A stretch of 30,693 nt of DNA from an uncultured Clostridia bacterium (GTDB lineage: Bacteria > Bacillota > Clostridia > TANB77 > CAG-508): the NCBI GenBank assembly GCA_934167135.1, contig CAKPKI010000005.1, positions 1 through 30,693 of the forward strand. Direction: 5' to 3'. Below the pieces are notes generated by a model. It searched no databases. It was not told the origin of the DNA and saw only the letters and a list, made by a program, of their open reading frames with translations. Position numbers and translations under genes: made by a program. The stretch's first letter is position 1. Every line of letters starts with the position of its first letter. Shown in pieces: positions 23,297-30,693 of the stretch.

Positions 23297-26200
23297 ATGT
23301 TAAAAGAAGAAAATATAGAAGATATACACAAAAAAGAATATAAATATAGAAACTTTAAACAAATAGTAAATGAGCTTTATGCAGAAGAAATGAAAGAAAT
23401 ACAAGAACCTGAAAACATAATAAAAGAAGAAATGCAAGAAAAAATAAAAATAAAGCCAAAAATAATTTATGACAAACACTCAAGCAATCTAAAAATAGAA
23501 TTTGAAATAGGAACTCAAGAAATGTATAAAATAAAAGAGTTAAGTGGATTTTATGATAGAATGTTAACAGGTGAAAAATACAAATATGGAAATAAAATGG
23601 AATTTATCCACACAAAAGAAAAATTTGTGGATACAGACCAACCAATTTTAGAATTTATGTTAAAACATTCAGAAATAATAAAATTTGTAAATTCAAATGC
23701 AAACTCAAATTATAAATATTATGGAAAAGCATTAAATGAAGAATATATTTTATTAGATAATAGTGGAATTGACGAAATATTTGAAATTTTAAAAGGTAAA
23801 AAAATTGCATTTCAGAAAGAATATAAAGAAGAAAAAATCGAATTAAAAGACAAAAATCCAGAACTACACTTTATCATGAAGAAAAAAGGAAAAGAAGACT
23901 ATCAAATAAGCCTAAATAAAAAAATAGATATAATAAGAGATGTTGATATAATAAACGGAAAAAAATATAAATATTTACTAATAGAAAATGAATTATATAA
24001 AATTGATAAAAAATATGAAAAAACAACATTTAAATTATTAAAAATGTTAAAAGACAACTTTATGACAGAATTAATACTTGGAAAAGAACAATTACCAGAA
24101 CTATTTTCCATAGTATTATTAAGACTAGAAAATTGTATAGAATTTAAAAATATAGATGAAAAAGAAATAGAAAAATACAGACCAAAAAAACTAATAGTAA
24201 AAGTATATTTAGACTATAACAAAAGTGATTATATAATAGCAGACACAAAATTTTGTTATGGGGAAGAAGAATTTAATCCATTACAACAAAAAATTAAAAT
24301 AAAATATCCAAGAGATGTAATATTAGAAAGCAAAGCACTAAATTTATTTAGAAAAACAGGATTTATGTATTATGCACAAAAAGAATGTTTTATACTTCCT
24401 AATGAAGAGAAAATATACAGTTTTTTATCAAATGATATAAACGAATATATGCAGAAATTTGAAGTAATGGCAACAGACAATTTTAAAACAAAACAAATAA
24501 AACAACCACAAATAGGAAATTTAGGAATAAAAATTGAAAATAACTTATTAACAATAAATTTAGACAATTTAAACATAGATGTGGCAGAACTAGAAGAAAT
24601 TATGAAAAAATATCAATTAAAAAAGAAATATCATAAATTACAAGATGGAAGTTTTGTTGACTTAGAAGAAAATCAAGATATAGAATTTTTAAATAAACTA
24701 GTAACAGGAGCAGATATTGACTTAAAAGAACTAAAAAATGGGCAGATAAAATTGCCAGTAAGTAGGAGCTTATATTTAAATCAATTATTAAAAACAATTA
24801 CAAATATACCAATAGAAAAAAATGCAGAATATAAAAAATTAATAAATGATTTAGACAAAGAAAATGGTTCAGATGACATAGAAGTTCCTGAAAATTTAAA
24901 TGAAATATTAAGATATTATCAAAAAACAGGATATAAGTGGTTAAAAACACTAGATAATTACAAATTTGGTGGAATATTAGCAGATGACATGGGACTTGGA
25001 AAAACAATTCAAATGTTATCAATAATAGCTGGATATGTAGGAGAACAAGAAAAAGATAAAAGAGCCTCAATAGTAATATGCCCAAGTTCACTTACATTAA
25101 ATTGGCAAAACGAATCACAAAAATTCACTAATAAACTAAAAACACTAGTTATAAGAGGAACTGCACAAGAAAGACAAGAACAAATAGAAAAAATAGAAAA
25201 ATATGATTTAGTTATAACATCATATGATTTATTAAAAAGAGATATAGAAATTTACAAAGAAAAAAAATATAAATTTAGATTTTCAATCACAGATGAAGCA
25301 CAATATTTAAAAAATAGTAATACTCAAAATGCAAAAGCAGTAAAAGAAATTATTGCAGATACACGATATGCATTAACAGGAACACCAATAGAAAACTCTT
25401 TAGCAGAATTATGGTCAATTTTTGATTATATAATGCCAGGATATTTATTTACATACAAAAAATTTAAATCAGAATATGAAATACCTATAATAAAAGACAA
25501 TAGTCAAAAAGCCATGAAAAAACTAAGATTTCTTATAGAACCATTTATTTTGAGAAGAACCAAAAAAGAAGTTTTAACAGAATTACCAGAGAAAACGGTA
25601 ACAATTCTAAATAATCAAATGAAAGAAGAACAAGAAAAAATATATTTAAATTATTTGGCACAAGCAAAACAAGACATTGCAGAAACAATAAAAATAAAAG
25701 GATTCGAAAGAAGTCATATGCAAGTATTATCAGCACTTACAAGACTTAGACAAATTTGTTGCCATCCAAGTTTATTTATAAAAGACTATAATGAAGGAAG
25801 TAGTAAACTAGAACAATGTATAGAAATCATAAAAGATGCTACAGAATCAGGACACAAAATTTTGTTATTTTCAGGATATACTTCAATGTTTGAAATTATA
25901 GAAGAAGAATTAAACAAAAATGAAATAACATATTTTAAATTAACAGGTTCAACAAAAGTAGACCAGAGAATTAAAATGGTTGATGAATTTAATGAAAATA
26001 AAGATATAAAAGTATTTTTAATATCTTTAAAAGCAGGAGGAACTGGACTAAACTTAACAGGTGCAGATATGGTTATACATTATGACCCGTGGTGGAATGC
26101 TTCAGCTGAAAATCAAGCAACAGACAGAGCATATAGAATAGGACAAAAAAATAATGTTCAAGTTTATAAATTAATAACGAAAAATTCAATAGAAGAAAAA

Positions 26201-26311
26201 ATCTATGAGTTACAAAGAAAAAAATCAGAATTAATAGACAATGTACTTAATACAAAAACATCATTTATTAGTAAATTGTCTAGAGAAGATATTATGAAAT
26301 TATTTGAATAG
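23297..26311 (+). CDS. SNF2/Rad54-type DNA translocase (helicase-like ATPase)
   Basis: A 1004-residue superfamily 2 motor that moves along double-stranded DNA without strand separation. The first 540 residues are the bacterial SNF2-associated region (lysine-rich, no motif I could name). The motor begins with LRYYQKTGYKWLKTL, then Walker A DDMGLGKT at 564-570, motif Ia VICPSSLTLNW, the Walker B variant DEAQ at 666-669, motif III LTGTPIENSL, ILRRTKKEVL, and RQICCHPSLF. The second RecA lobe has ILLFSGYTSM, motif V SLKAGGTGLNLTGAD and motif VI QATDRAYRIGQ (from 940). A GAGGGG site precedes the ATG. It overlaps no gene, and trmFO starts 12 bp later. In bacteria such proteins are often stand-alone and linked to transcription or repair; no defence partner is adjacent. 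Confidence 0.95.
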   Translation: MLKEENIEDIHKKEYKYRNFKQIVNELYAEEMKEIQEPENIIKEEMQEKIKIKPKIIYDKHSSNLKIEFEIGTQEMYKIKELSGFYDRMLTGEKYKYGNKMEFIHTKEKFVDTDQPILEFMLKHSEIIKFVNSNANSNYKYYGKALNEEYILLDNSGIDEIFEILKGKKIAFQKEYKEEKIELKDKNPELHFIMKKKGKEDYQISLNKKIDIIRDVDIINGKKYKYLLIENELYKIDKKYEKTTFKLLKMLKDNFMTELILGKEQLPELFSIVLLRLENCIEFKNIDEKEIEKYRPKKLIVKVYLDYNKSDYIIADTKFCYGEEEFNPLQQKIKIKYPRDVILESKALNLFRKTGFMYYAQKECFILPNEEKIYSFLSNDINEYMQKFEVMATDNFKTKQIKQPQIGNLGIKIENNLLTINLDNLNIDVAELEEIMKKYQLKKKYHKLQDGSFVDLEENQDIEFLNKLVTGADIDLKELKNGQIKLPVSRSLYLNQLLKTITNIPIEKNAEYKKLINDLDKENGSDDIEVPENLNEILRYYQKTGYKWLKTLDNYKFGGILADDMGLGKTIQMLSIIAGYVGEQEKDKRASIVICPSSLTLNWQNESQKFTNKLKTLVIRGTAQERQEQIEKIEKYDLVITSYDLLKRDIEIYKEKKYKFRFSITDEAQYLKNSNTQNAKAVKEIIADTRYALTGTPIENSLAELWSIFDYIMPGYLFTYKKFKSEYEIPIIKDNSQKAMKKLRFLIEPFILRRTKKEVLTELPEKTVTILNNQMKEEQEKIYLNYLAQAKQDIAETIKIKGFERSHMQVLSALTRLRQICCHPSLFIKDYNEGSSKLEQCIEIIKDATESGHKILLFSGYTSMFEIIEEELNKNEITYFKLTGSTKVDQRIKMVDEFNENKDIKVFLISLKAGGTGLNLTGADMVIHYDPWWNASAENQATDRAYRIGQKNNVQVYKLITKNSIEEKIYELQRKKSELIDNVLNTKTSFISKLSREDIMKLFE

Positions 26312-26323
26312 GAAGGAAAGAAA

Positions 26324-27685
26324 ATGAAAGATTATATAGTTGTAATAGGAGGGGGACTAGCTGGCTGTGAATGTGCATATCAAATTGCAAAAAGAGGAAT
26401 AAAAGTAAAATTATATGAAATGAAACCAGTAAAATTTACAGAAGCACACAATAATAAAAATTTAGCAGAGATTGTTTGCAGTAATTCGTTTAAATCAAAT
26501 TTACACACAAATGCATGTGGACTGTTAAAAGAAGAACTTAGATATATGGATTCATTATTAATAAAAATTGCAGATGAAACACAAGTACCAGCAGGTCAAG
26601 CATTAGCAGTAGATAGAGAATTGTTTGCACAGAAAGTTACAGAAGAGATTCAAAAAAATCCATTAATAGAAATAATACATGAAGAAGTTACAAATGTAGA
26701 AAAAATGGCAGAAGATGGGATAGTAATTATAGCAACAGGACCTTTAACATCAAAAGGAATGGCAGAAGAAATATCAAAAATAACAGGAGAAGACAAATTA
26801 TATTTTTATGATGCGGCAGCACCAATTGTTACAAAAGAAAGTATAGACTTTAGTTTAGCCTTCTGGGGAAATAGATATGAACAAGAAAAACAAAAAGATG
26901 AAACAATAGAACAGTGGAAAGAAAGAATAAGTAGCCAAGAAGCTAGTTATATAAATTTGCCAATGAACCAAGAAGAATATGAGAAATTTTGCGAAGAACT
27001 TGTAAATGCGGAATGTGTTGTATTACATGAATTTGAAAAAAAAGAAATATTTGAAGGATGTATGCCAGTAGAAGTAATGGCTCAAAGAGGAAAAGATACA
27101 CTAAGATATGGGCCATTAAAACCAGTAGGTTTTGATGATCCAAGAACAGGAAAAAGACCATATGCAGTAGTACAACTAAGACAGGATGATAAAAATGGTT
27201 TAATATTTAATATAGTAGGATTTCAAACAAATTTGAAGTTTGGCGAACAAAAAAGAGTTTTTGGAATGATACCAGGACTTAATAATGCAGAATTTGTAAA
27301 ATATGGAGTAATGCATAGAAATACATATATAAATTCAACAAAATTATTGGATAATACATATAACTTAAAAAGTAATAACAATATATTTTTTGCGGGACAA
27401 ATAACTGGGGTTGAAGGTTATGTTGAGTCAATTTGCTCTGGCCTAGTATCTGCACTAAATGCTTGCCAAAGATATAATAATAATGATAAAATTGTATTTC
27501 CAGAAACAACAATACTAGGAGCATTAGCAAAATATATTTCTACAGAAAACGAAAAATTTCAGCCTATGAATGCTAATTTTGGAATTTTACCTTCTTTACC
27601 AGAAAAAATTAAAGATAAAAAGATAAAGTATGGAAAGCTTGCAGATAAAGCGTTACAGGATTTAAAGAAAATTGAAATTAAATAA
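26324..27685 (+). CDS. trmFO: tRNA (uracil-54-C5)-methyltransferase, folate/FAD-dependent
   Basis: Methylates U54 in the T loop of tRNA with methylenetetrahydrofolate as carbon donor and FADH2 as reductant. The 453-residue length is normal. N-terminal dinucleotide fold VIGGGLAGCECAYQIAKRG; then KPVKFTEAH and EIVCSNSFKS, typical of TrmFO; PAGQALAVDRELF; ATGPLTS; YFYDAAAPIV; CMPVEVMAQRG; RPYAVVQLRQ; and FFAGQITGVEGYVESI near the end. The two Cys of GCECAY and of FEGCMPVE are at family positions. AAGGA precedes the ATG. Usual Bacillota alternative to the SAM-dependent TrmA. Confidence 0.97.
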   Translation: MKDYIVVIGGGLAGCECAYQIAKRGIKVKLYEMKPVKFTEAHNNKNLAEIVCSNSFKSNLHTNACGLLKEELRYMDSLLIKIADETQVPAGQALAVDRELFAQKVTEEIQKNPLIEIIHEEVTNVEKMAEDGIVIIATGPLTSKGMAEEISKITGEDKLYFYDAAAPIVTKESIDFSLAFWGNRYEQEKQKDETIEQWKERISSQEASYINLPMNQEEYEKFCEELVNAECVVLHEFEKKEIFEGCMPVEVMAQRGKDTLRYGPLKPVGFDDPRTGKRPYAVVQLRQDDKNGLIFNIVGFQTNLKFGEQKRVFGMIPGLNNAEFVKYGVMHRNTYINSTKLLDNTYNLKSNNNIFFAGQITGVEGYVESICSGLVSALNACQRYNNNDKIVFPETTILGALAKYISTENEKFQPMNANFGILPSLPEKIKDKKIKYGKLADKALQDLKKIEIK

Positions 27686-27774
27686 TCTTATTAATAAAAA
27701 CTCAGATTATATGTGAAAAAATTATGAAATAAAACATAAAAATGCAAAAAAAGAAAAAAATTTACAAAAAGAGC

Positions 27775-27803
27775 TTGTAGAAAAAAAATCAATGTGTTAG
27801 AAT
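27775..27803 (+). promoter_or_regulatory. Probable promoter of the coiled-coil gene
   Basis: TTGTAG (27775-27780), a 17-bp spacer and TAGAAT (27798-27803). The preceding gap (27686-27774) shows only A-rich sequence and a weak ATAATCT/AGATTAT hairpin without a T-run. Confidence 0.6.
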
Positions 27804-27832
27804 AGAAAATGTAAAAGAATAAATCACAAAAG

Positions 27833-27879
27833 AAAGGAGTTTATTAAGTAATTGCATTACTTGATAAGATTATAAAATG
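27833..27879 (+). promoter_or_regulatory. Shine-Dalgarno separated from ATG by a hairpin
   Basis: The perfect AAAGGAG (27833-27839) lies 37 nt before ATG 27877, too far for normal initiation. Between them is a 12-bp stem (27841-27852 with 27856-27867, one G-U pair, 3-nt loop TGC). With the hairpin folded, one base plus nine bases remain, an ideal spacing. There is no nearer ribosome binding site, and an in-frame TAA at 27865 excludes an upstream start. Confidence 0.65.
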
Positions 27880-29475
27880 GATGGATTAAAGGAAATACAA
27901 AAAACAATAAAAAATTTTGTTGAAGAATCAAAGCAAGCCAAACAACAAATTTCGCAAATAGAAAGTGAAAGAAGTAAATTAGCAGAAGAAAGAAATCAAA
28001 AAAAGAATGCTAAAAGACAAGAAGACGGGTTAAAGATAATTGAACTTGGAAAGCAAATTGCTGAATTAGGTAATCAGAGTCAAGAATTGCAAAACAAGCT
28101 TGATAAAAGATACAATAAAGTAAGAGAATTAACTAATTTAGCTGTAGACAATTTAATAAGAGAAGGAATAAGAAAAATTCGTAAAATAGATGAGCAAATA
28201 GAAGAATTAGAAGAAAGAGTAGAAACACAATCTCAAAGAGAAGCTAAATACGAAGCACAAAAACAAGCATTTTATGAAAGATTTGGAAGAATGCCAGAAT
28301 TATCAGAAAATGCTCATAAAGAAGACGAAATAGAAGACAAACAATGCACAATATACAAAAAAAGAATAGAAGAATTTGAAGAAAAAATAGAAAATGAAAA
28401 AGAAAAACTAGGAAATCTAGTAGAAGTAAAAAAAGACTTTAAGAATAAAGAATTCAAAAAAATATTAAAAATAGAAAAAAAAGAAATAACAGAAAATGAA
28501 GAACCAACACTACCATTAGTAGAAAAAATAGAAATTGAAGAAATAGAACCAATCGAAGAAATTCAAATTGAAGAAATTGAACCAATCGAAGAGATAGAAG
28601 TAGAACCATTCGAGGCAATAGAAGAAATACAAGTGGAACCATTTGAAGCAGTAGAAGAAATTCAAATAGAACCATTTGAAGAAATCGAAGAAGTAGAACC
28701 ATTTAACCAGATAGAAGAAACACAAGCAAACGAAACACCAAAAATAGAAAAAGCAACAGATGAGATAGAAGAAATTGCAAAAGCTATAGTTGAACAAATA
28801 GTTGAAGAACAAGCAGAAATGAATAATAAGGAACAAAAAATAGAAGAAAATACAAAAGAACAAGAAATAATAGCATTTGAAAAAGAAGACAAAAAAGTAA
28901 AAACATTCTTCGAAGAAAATATAACACTAAGTGGCATAATTGCTAAAATTGAAGAAGGAGAAATTGTATATAAAGCACAGACAAGCAATGGTGAAGAAAT
29001 TAAAATATATCCTACAAAATTAGAAACAGGAAATGCTTTTATAAGTAACAAAGAAGAAAGAGAAAAAATAAAAGAAGAACTAATAAATTATGCAATTGTA
29101 GAATATAAACCATTTGATAAAAAAGTAATAAATAAAATAGACCCAATAATCTGTGAAGTATTAAATGCATTTGCAGAAAAATACAATTATGACCCAAGAA
29201 ACTTGGTTTATAATTATGCAATGTCATTCTCAAGAAATGTTTTTATAGAAGCAGACATAGTTCCAATAACATATAATTTCTCATATATAAATACAATACA
29301 ATTAGGTAAAGTTGAAAAACGAGAAATATCAAAAATATGTAAAAATGCTAACAAAAATCACAATATAGATGTAATAGGAATTAACTCAACATTAAGTGGA
29401 ATTAAATATGTATTAAGAAGATTATTTACAGTTAATAGTATAAAAAATCTAACAGAAGGAAATATTAAAAATTAA
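27877..29475 (+). CDS. Coiled-coil protein with 11-residue Glu/Pro repeats, function unknown
   Basis: I do not recognise this 532-residue protein. It has no signal peptide or membrane helix. Residues 1-200 are a charged coiled coil (QISQIESERSKLAEERNQKK, then IRKIDEQIEELEERVETQ). Residues about 219-283 hold at least five repeats of roughly 11 residues of the type (I/V)E-P-(F/I)-E-x-(I/V)-E-E-I-Q, so the region is strongly acidic. A Glu/Lys-rich linker follows. From about 343 there is a compact domain (NITLSGIIAKIEEGEIVYKA, then NAFAEKYNYDPRNLVYNYAM, then EADIVPITYNFSYINTIQLG) that could be a folded binding module. It is monocistronic, with its own promoter and an unusual translation start. 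A structural or scaffolding role is only a guess. Confidence 0.85.
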   Translation: MDGLKEIQKTIKNFVEESKQAKQQISQIESERSKLAEERNQKKNAKRQEDGLKIIELGKQIAELGNQSQELQNKLDKRYNKVRELTNLAVDNLIREGIRKIRKIDEQIEELEERVETQSQREAKYEAQKQAFYERFGRMPELSENAHKEDEIEDKQCTIYKKRIEEFEEKIENEKEKLGNLVEVKKDFKNKEFKKILKIEKKEITENEEPTLPLVEKIEIEEIEPIEEIQIEEIEPIEEIEVEPFEAIEEIQVEPFEAVEEIQIEPFEEIEEVEPFNQIEETQANETPKIEKATDEIEEIAKAIVEQIVEEQAEMNNKEQKIEENTKEQEIIAFEKEDKKVKTFFEENITLSGIIAKIEEGEIVYKAQTSNGEEIKIYPTKLETGNAFISNKEEREKIKEELINYAIVEYKPFDKKVINKIDPIICEVLNAFAEKYNYDPRNLVYNYAMSFSRNVFIEADIVPITYNFSYINTIQLGKVEKREISKICKNANKNHNIDVIGINSTLSGIKYVLRRLFTVNSIKNLTEGNIKN

Positions 29476-29485
29476 AATAAAAATA

Positions 29486-29514
29486 TTGACATAATAAGGT
29501 AAAAATGATAAAAT
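29486..29514 (+). promoter_or_regulatory. Sigma-A promoter of the rpsL (str) operon
   Basis: Perfect TTGACA (29486-29491), a 17-bp spacer and TAAAAT (29509-29514). Confidence 0.88.
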
Positions 29515-29516
29515 AT

Positions 29517-29563
29517 AAACCGCGATAGAATATAACCTATAAAATGGTATTCTATAGCGGTTT
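29517..29563 (+). promoter_or_regulatory. 5'-end hairpin of the rpsL mRNA
   Basis: Arms 29517-29532 and 29548-29563 pair at 15 of 16 positions around a 15-nt loop. Transcription should start near 29520, so the stem forms the very 5' end of the message. No T-run follows strongly enough for a terminator. A role in stability or r-protein control is possible. Confidence 0.5.
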
Positions 29564-29612
29564 AATTTGACTTATCAAATTAACAAAAATAAAGGAAAGA
29601 GGTGAAATTTAA

Positions 29613-30026
29613 GTGCCAACAATTAATCAATTAGTAAGAAAAGGAAGACAAACATCAAAGGCAAAATCTACAGCACCAGCATTACAACATGGATGGAACT
29701 CAAAAAACAAAAAATTAACAAACAATAGAGCTCCACAAAAAAGAGGTGTATGTACAGTTGTAAAAACAGTAACACCTAAAAAGCCAAACTCAGCTTTAAG
29801 AAAAGTTGCCAGAGTTAGACTTTCAAATGGTTATGAAGTAACATCTTATATCCCAGGTATAGGACATAACCTACAAGAACACAGTGTAGTTCTAATTAGA
29901 GGAGGAAGAGTAAAAGACCTTCCAGGTGTTAGATACCATATTATCAGAGGAACATTAGATACAGCAGGTGTTAAAGACAGAATGCAAGCTCGTTCTAAGT
30001 ATGGAGCTAAAAAACCTAAAAAATAA
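29613..30026 (+). CDS. rpsL: 30S ribosomal protein S12
   Basis: 137 residues from GTG 29613 behind AAAGAGGTG. It shows PTINQLVRKGR, the insertion of Gram-positive S12 (KSTAPALQHGWNSKNKKL), RGVCTVVKTVTPKKPNSALRKVARVRL with the usual lysines of the streptomycin region, and IPGIGHNLQEHSVVLIRGGRVKDLPGVRYHI spread over the decoding-site face. No streptomycin-resistance substitution is seen at the TPKKPNSA lysines. First gene of the str operon. Confidence 0.98.
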   Translation: MPTINQLVRKGRQTSKAKSTAPALQHGWNSKNKKLTNNRAPQKRGVCTVVKTVTPKKPNSALRKVARVRLSNGYEVTSYIPGIGHNLQEHSVVLIRGGRVKDLPGVRYHIIRGTLDTAGVKDRMQARSKYGAKKPKK

Positions 30027-30299
30027 AAAAACAATTAAATTATGAATCTTGTACATTTTCGACATATATTGCAAACTTCGGCATACAAATGTATAGCCTC
30101 ACATTGCAATAAACATCAAAAATGCACAATATACCTAATTTATTTAATTTTTTGAATTAATCAGATTAGTGCACACAATTTACTAAATTAAGGTACTTAA
30201 ATTTAGAATAGATTATGTAGCACTATACGGGAAAGATATACTTTCCAGAGTAACTTAGATACCTTATGGGTATCAGAAAAAGAAAAGGAGTGAAGAATA
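30027..30299 (+). promoter_or_regulatory. Long structured rpsL-rpsG intercistronic region
   Basis: 273 nt without an ORF. Hairpin A: TATTGCAA (30067-30074) with TTGCAATA (30104-30111), enclosing GGCATACA/TGTATAGCC with one bulge. Hairpin B: GGAAAG (30230-30235) with CTTTCC (30241-30246). Hairpin C: GATACC (30258-30263) with GGTATC (30269-30274). AAGGTA (30190-30195) can also pair with TACCTT (30260-30265), which would exclude hairpin C just upstream of the rpsG ribosome binding site. In E. coli, S7 represses through the S12-S7 spacer; a similar role here is inference. Confidence 0.5.
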
Positions 30300-30693
30300 G
30301 TGCCAAGAAGAGGATATATAGCAAAAAGAGATGTATTACCAGATCCAATTTACAATAGCAAAGTTGTTACAAAATTAATCAACAACATAATGTTAGATGG
30401 TAAAAAATCAGTTGCTCAAGGTATAGTATATGATGCTTTTGATATAATAAAAGAAAAAGAAGGAAAAAATCCTTTAGAAGTATTTGAAGCATCATTAGAA
30501 AATATTATGCCAGTTCTTGAAGTAAAAGCAAGAAGAGTTGGTGGAGCAACATACCAAGTACCATTAGAAATTAGACCTGAAAGAAGACAAACTTTAGGTT
30601 TAAGATGGTTAGTTAACTATGCTAGAAACAGACATGAAAAAACTATGGCTGAAAAATTAGCTGGTGAAATAATTGATGCTGTTAACGGAAACG
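30300..30693 (+). CDS. rpsG: 30S ribosomal protein S7 (3' partial)
   Basis: Starts at GTG 30300 behind AAGGAG (30285-30290) and runs off the window after 131 codons of about 156. The protein starts PRRGYIAKRDVLPDPIYNSK and continues with VTKLINNIMLDGKKSVAQ, FEASLENIMPVLEVKARRVG, GATYQVPLEIRPERRQTLGL and RHEKTMAEKLAGEI. S7 nucleates the 30S head and is a known translational repressor of its operon in E. coli. Confidence 0.97.
   Translation, partial: MPRRGYIAKRDVLPDPIYNSKVVTKLINNIMLDGKKSVAQGIVYDAFDIIKEKEGKNPLEVFEASLENIMPVLEVKARRVGGATYQVPLEIRPERRQTLGLRWLVNYARNRHEKTMAEKLAGEIIDAVNGN

Noticed and set aside
23297..26311. SNF2 helicase as part of a defence system
   Set aside because: Its neighbours are cmk, an HD hydrolase and trmFO, with no nuclease, methylase or DISARM-like partner.
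28454..28863. Minus-strand ORFs opposite the acidic repeat
   Set aside because: Phe/Leu repeats are the antisense of Glu codons; no start signals.
1..30693. CRISPR array
   Set aside because: No regularly spaced direct repeats; the only tandem repeats are the coding units at 28531-28724.

Overview
The window comes from a very AT-rich Bacillota genome, most likely an uncultured clostridium. The evidence is TrmFO, the CIRCE-controlled groESL pair, a ClpE-like unfoldase, a BofC-type protein, AAAGGAG ribosome binding sites, consensus sigma-A promoters, and an S12 with the Gram-positive insertion. TGA acts as a normal stop. Most of the window is ordinary chromosome.

Layout. 2-2466: comEC, cut by the window edge and frameshifted in its nuclease-like domain. 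2598-5887: a BofC-domain membrane protein and a SERCA-like Ca2+ P-type ATPase with a terminator on its stop codon. 5888-10317: an accessory zone next to a leftward tRNA-Leu(CAA). It holds decayed genes, an unknown protein with higher GC, a stand-alone PemK/MazF-like toxin, a promoter-driven hairpin-rich stretch, a cut IS200 element, and a broken YhcG-family nuclease gene. An 18-bp copy of the tRNA 3' end lies in a short structured element beside the tRNA. 10571-13522: clpE-like and pgsA. 13644-15185: a membrane-anchored unknown protein, converging on an XRE regulator/DUF2975 pair with a shared bidirectional terminator. 15360-17091: pyrG behind an attenuator-like leader. 17137-18039: a second unknown gene with higher GC on the minus strand. 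18252-20347: groES-groEL. 20385-20578: a 194-bp nested inverted-repeat element. 20743-23236: phosphodiester glycosidase, cmk and HD hydrolase operon. 23239-27685: SNF2 helicase and trmFO. 27775-29475: a repeat-bearing coiled-coil protein whose Shine-Dalgarno is separated from its ATG by a hairpin. 29486-30693: rpsL and the start of rpsG, with an unusually long, structured gap.

The housekeeping genes form short co-directional operons (clpE-pgsA, groES-groEL, glycosidase-cmk-HD, SNF2-trmFO, rpsL-rpsG). No complete, clearly new multi-gene system is visible. The most unusual signals are non-coding: the SD-hairpin-ATG arrangement at 27833, the nested palindrome at 20385, the tRNA-end duplication at 10149, the hairpin RNA candidate at 8804, the pyrG leader and the rpsL-rpsG gap. 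All calls rest on reading the sequence; no database search was run.
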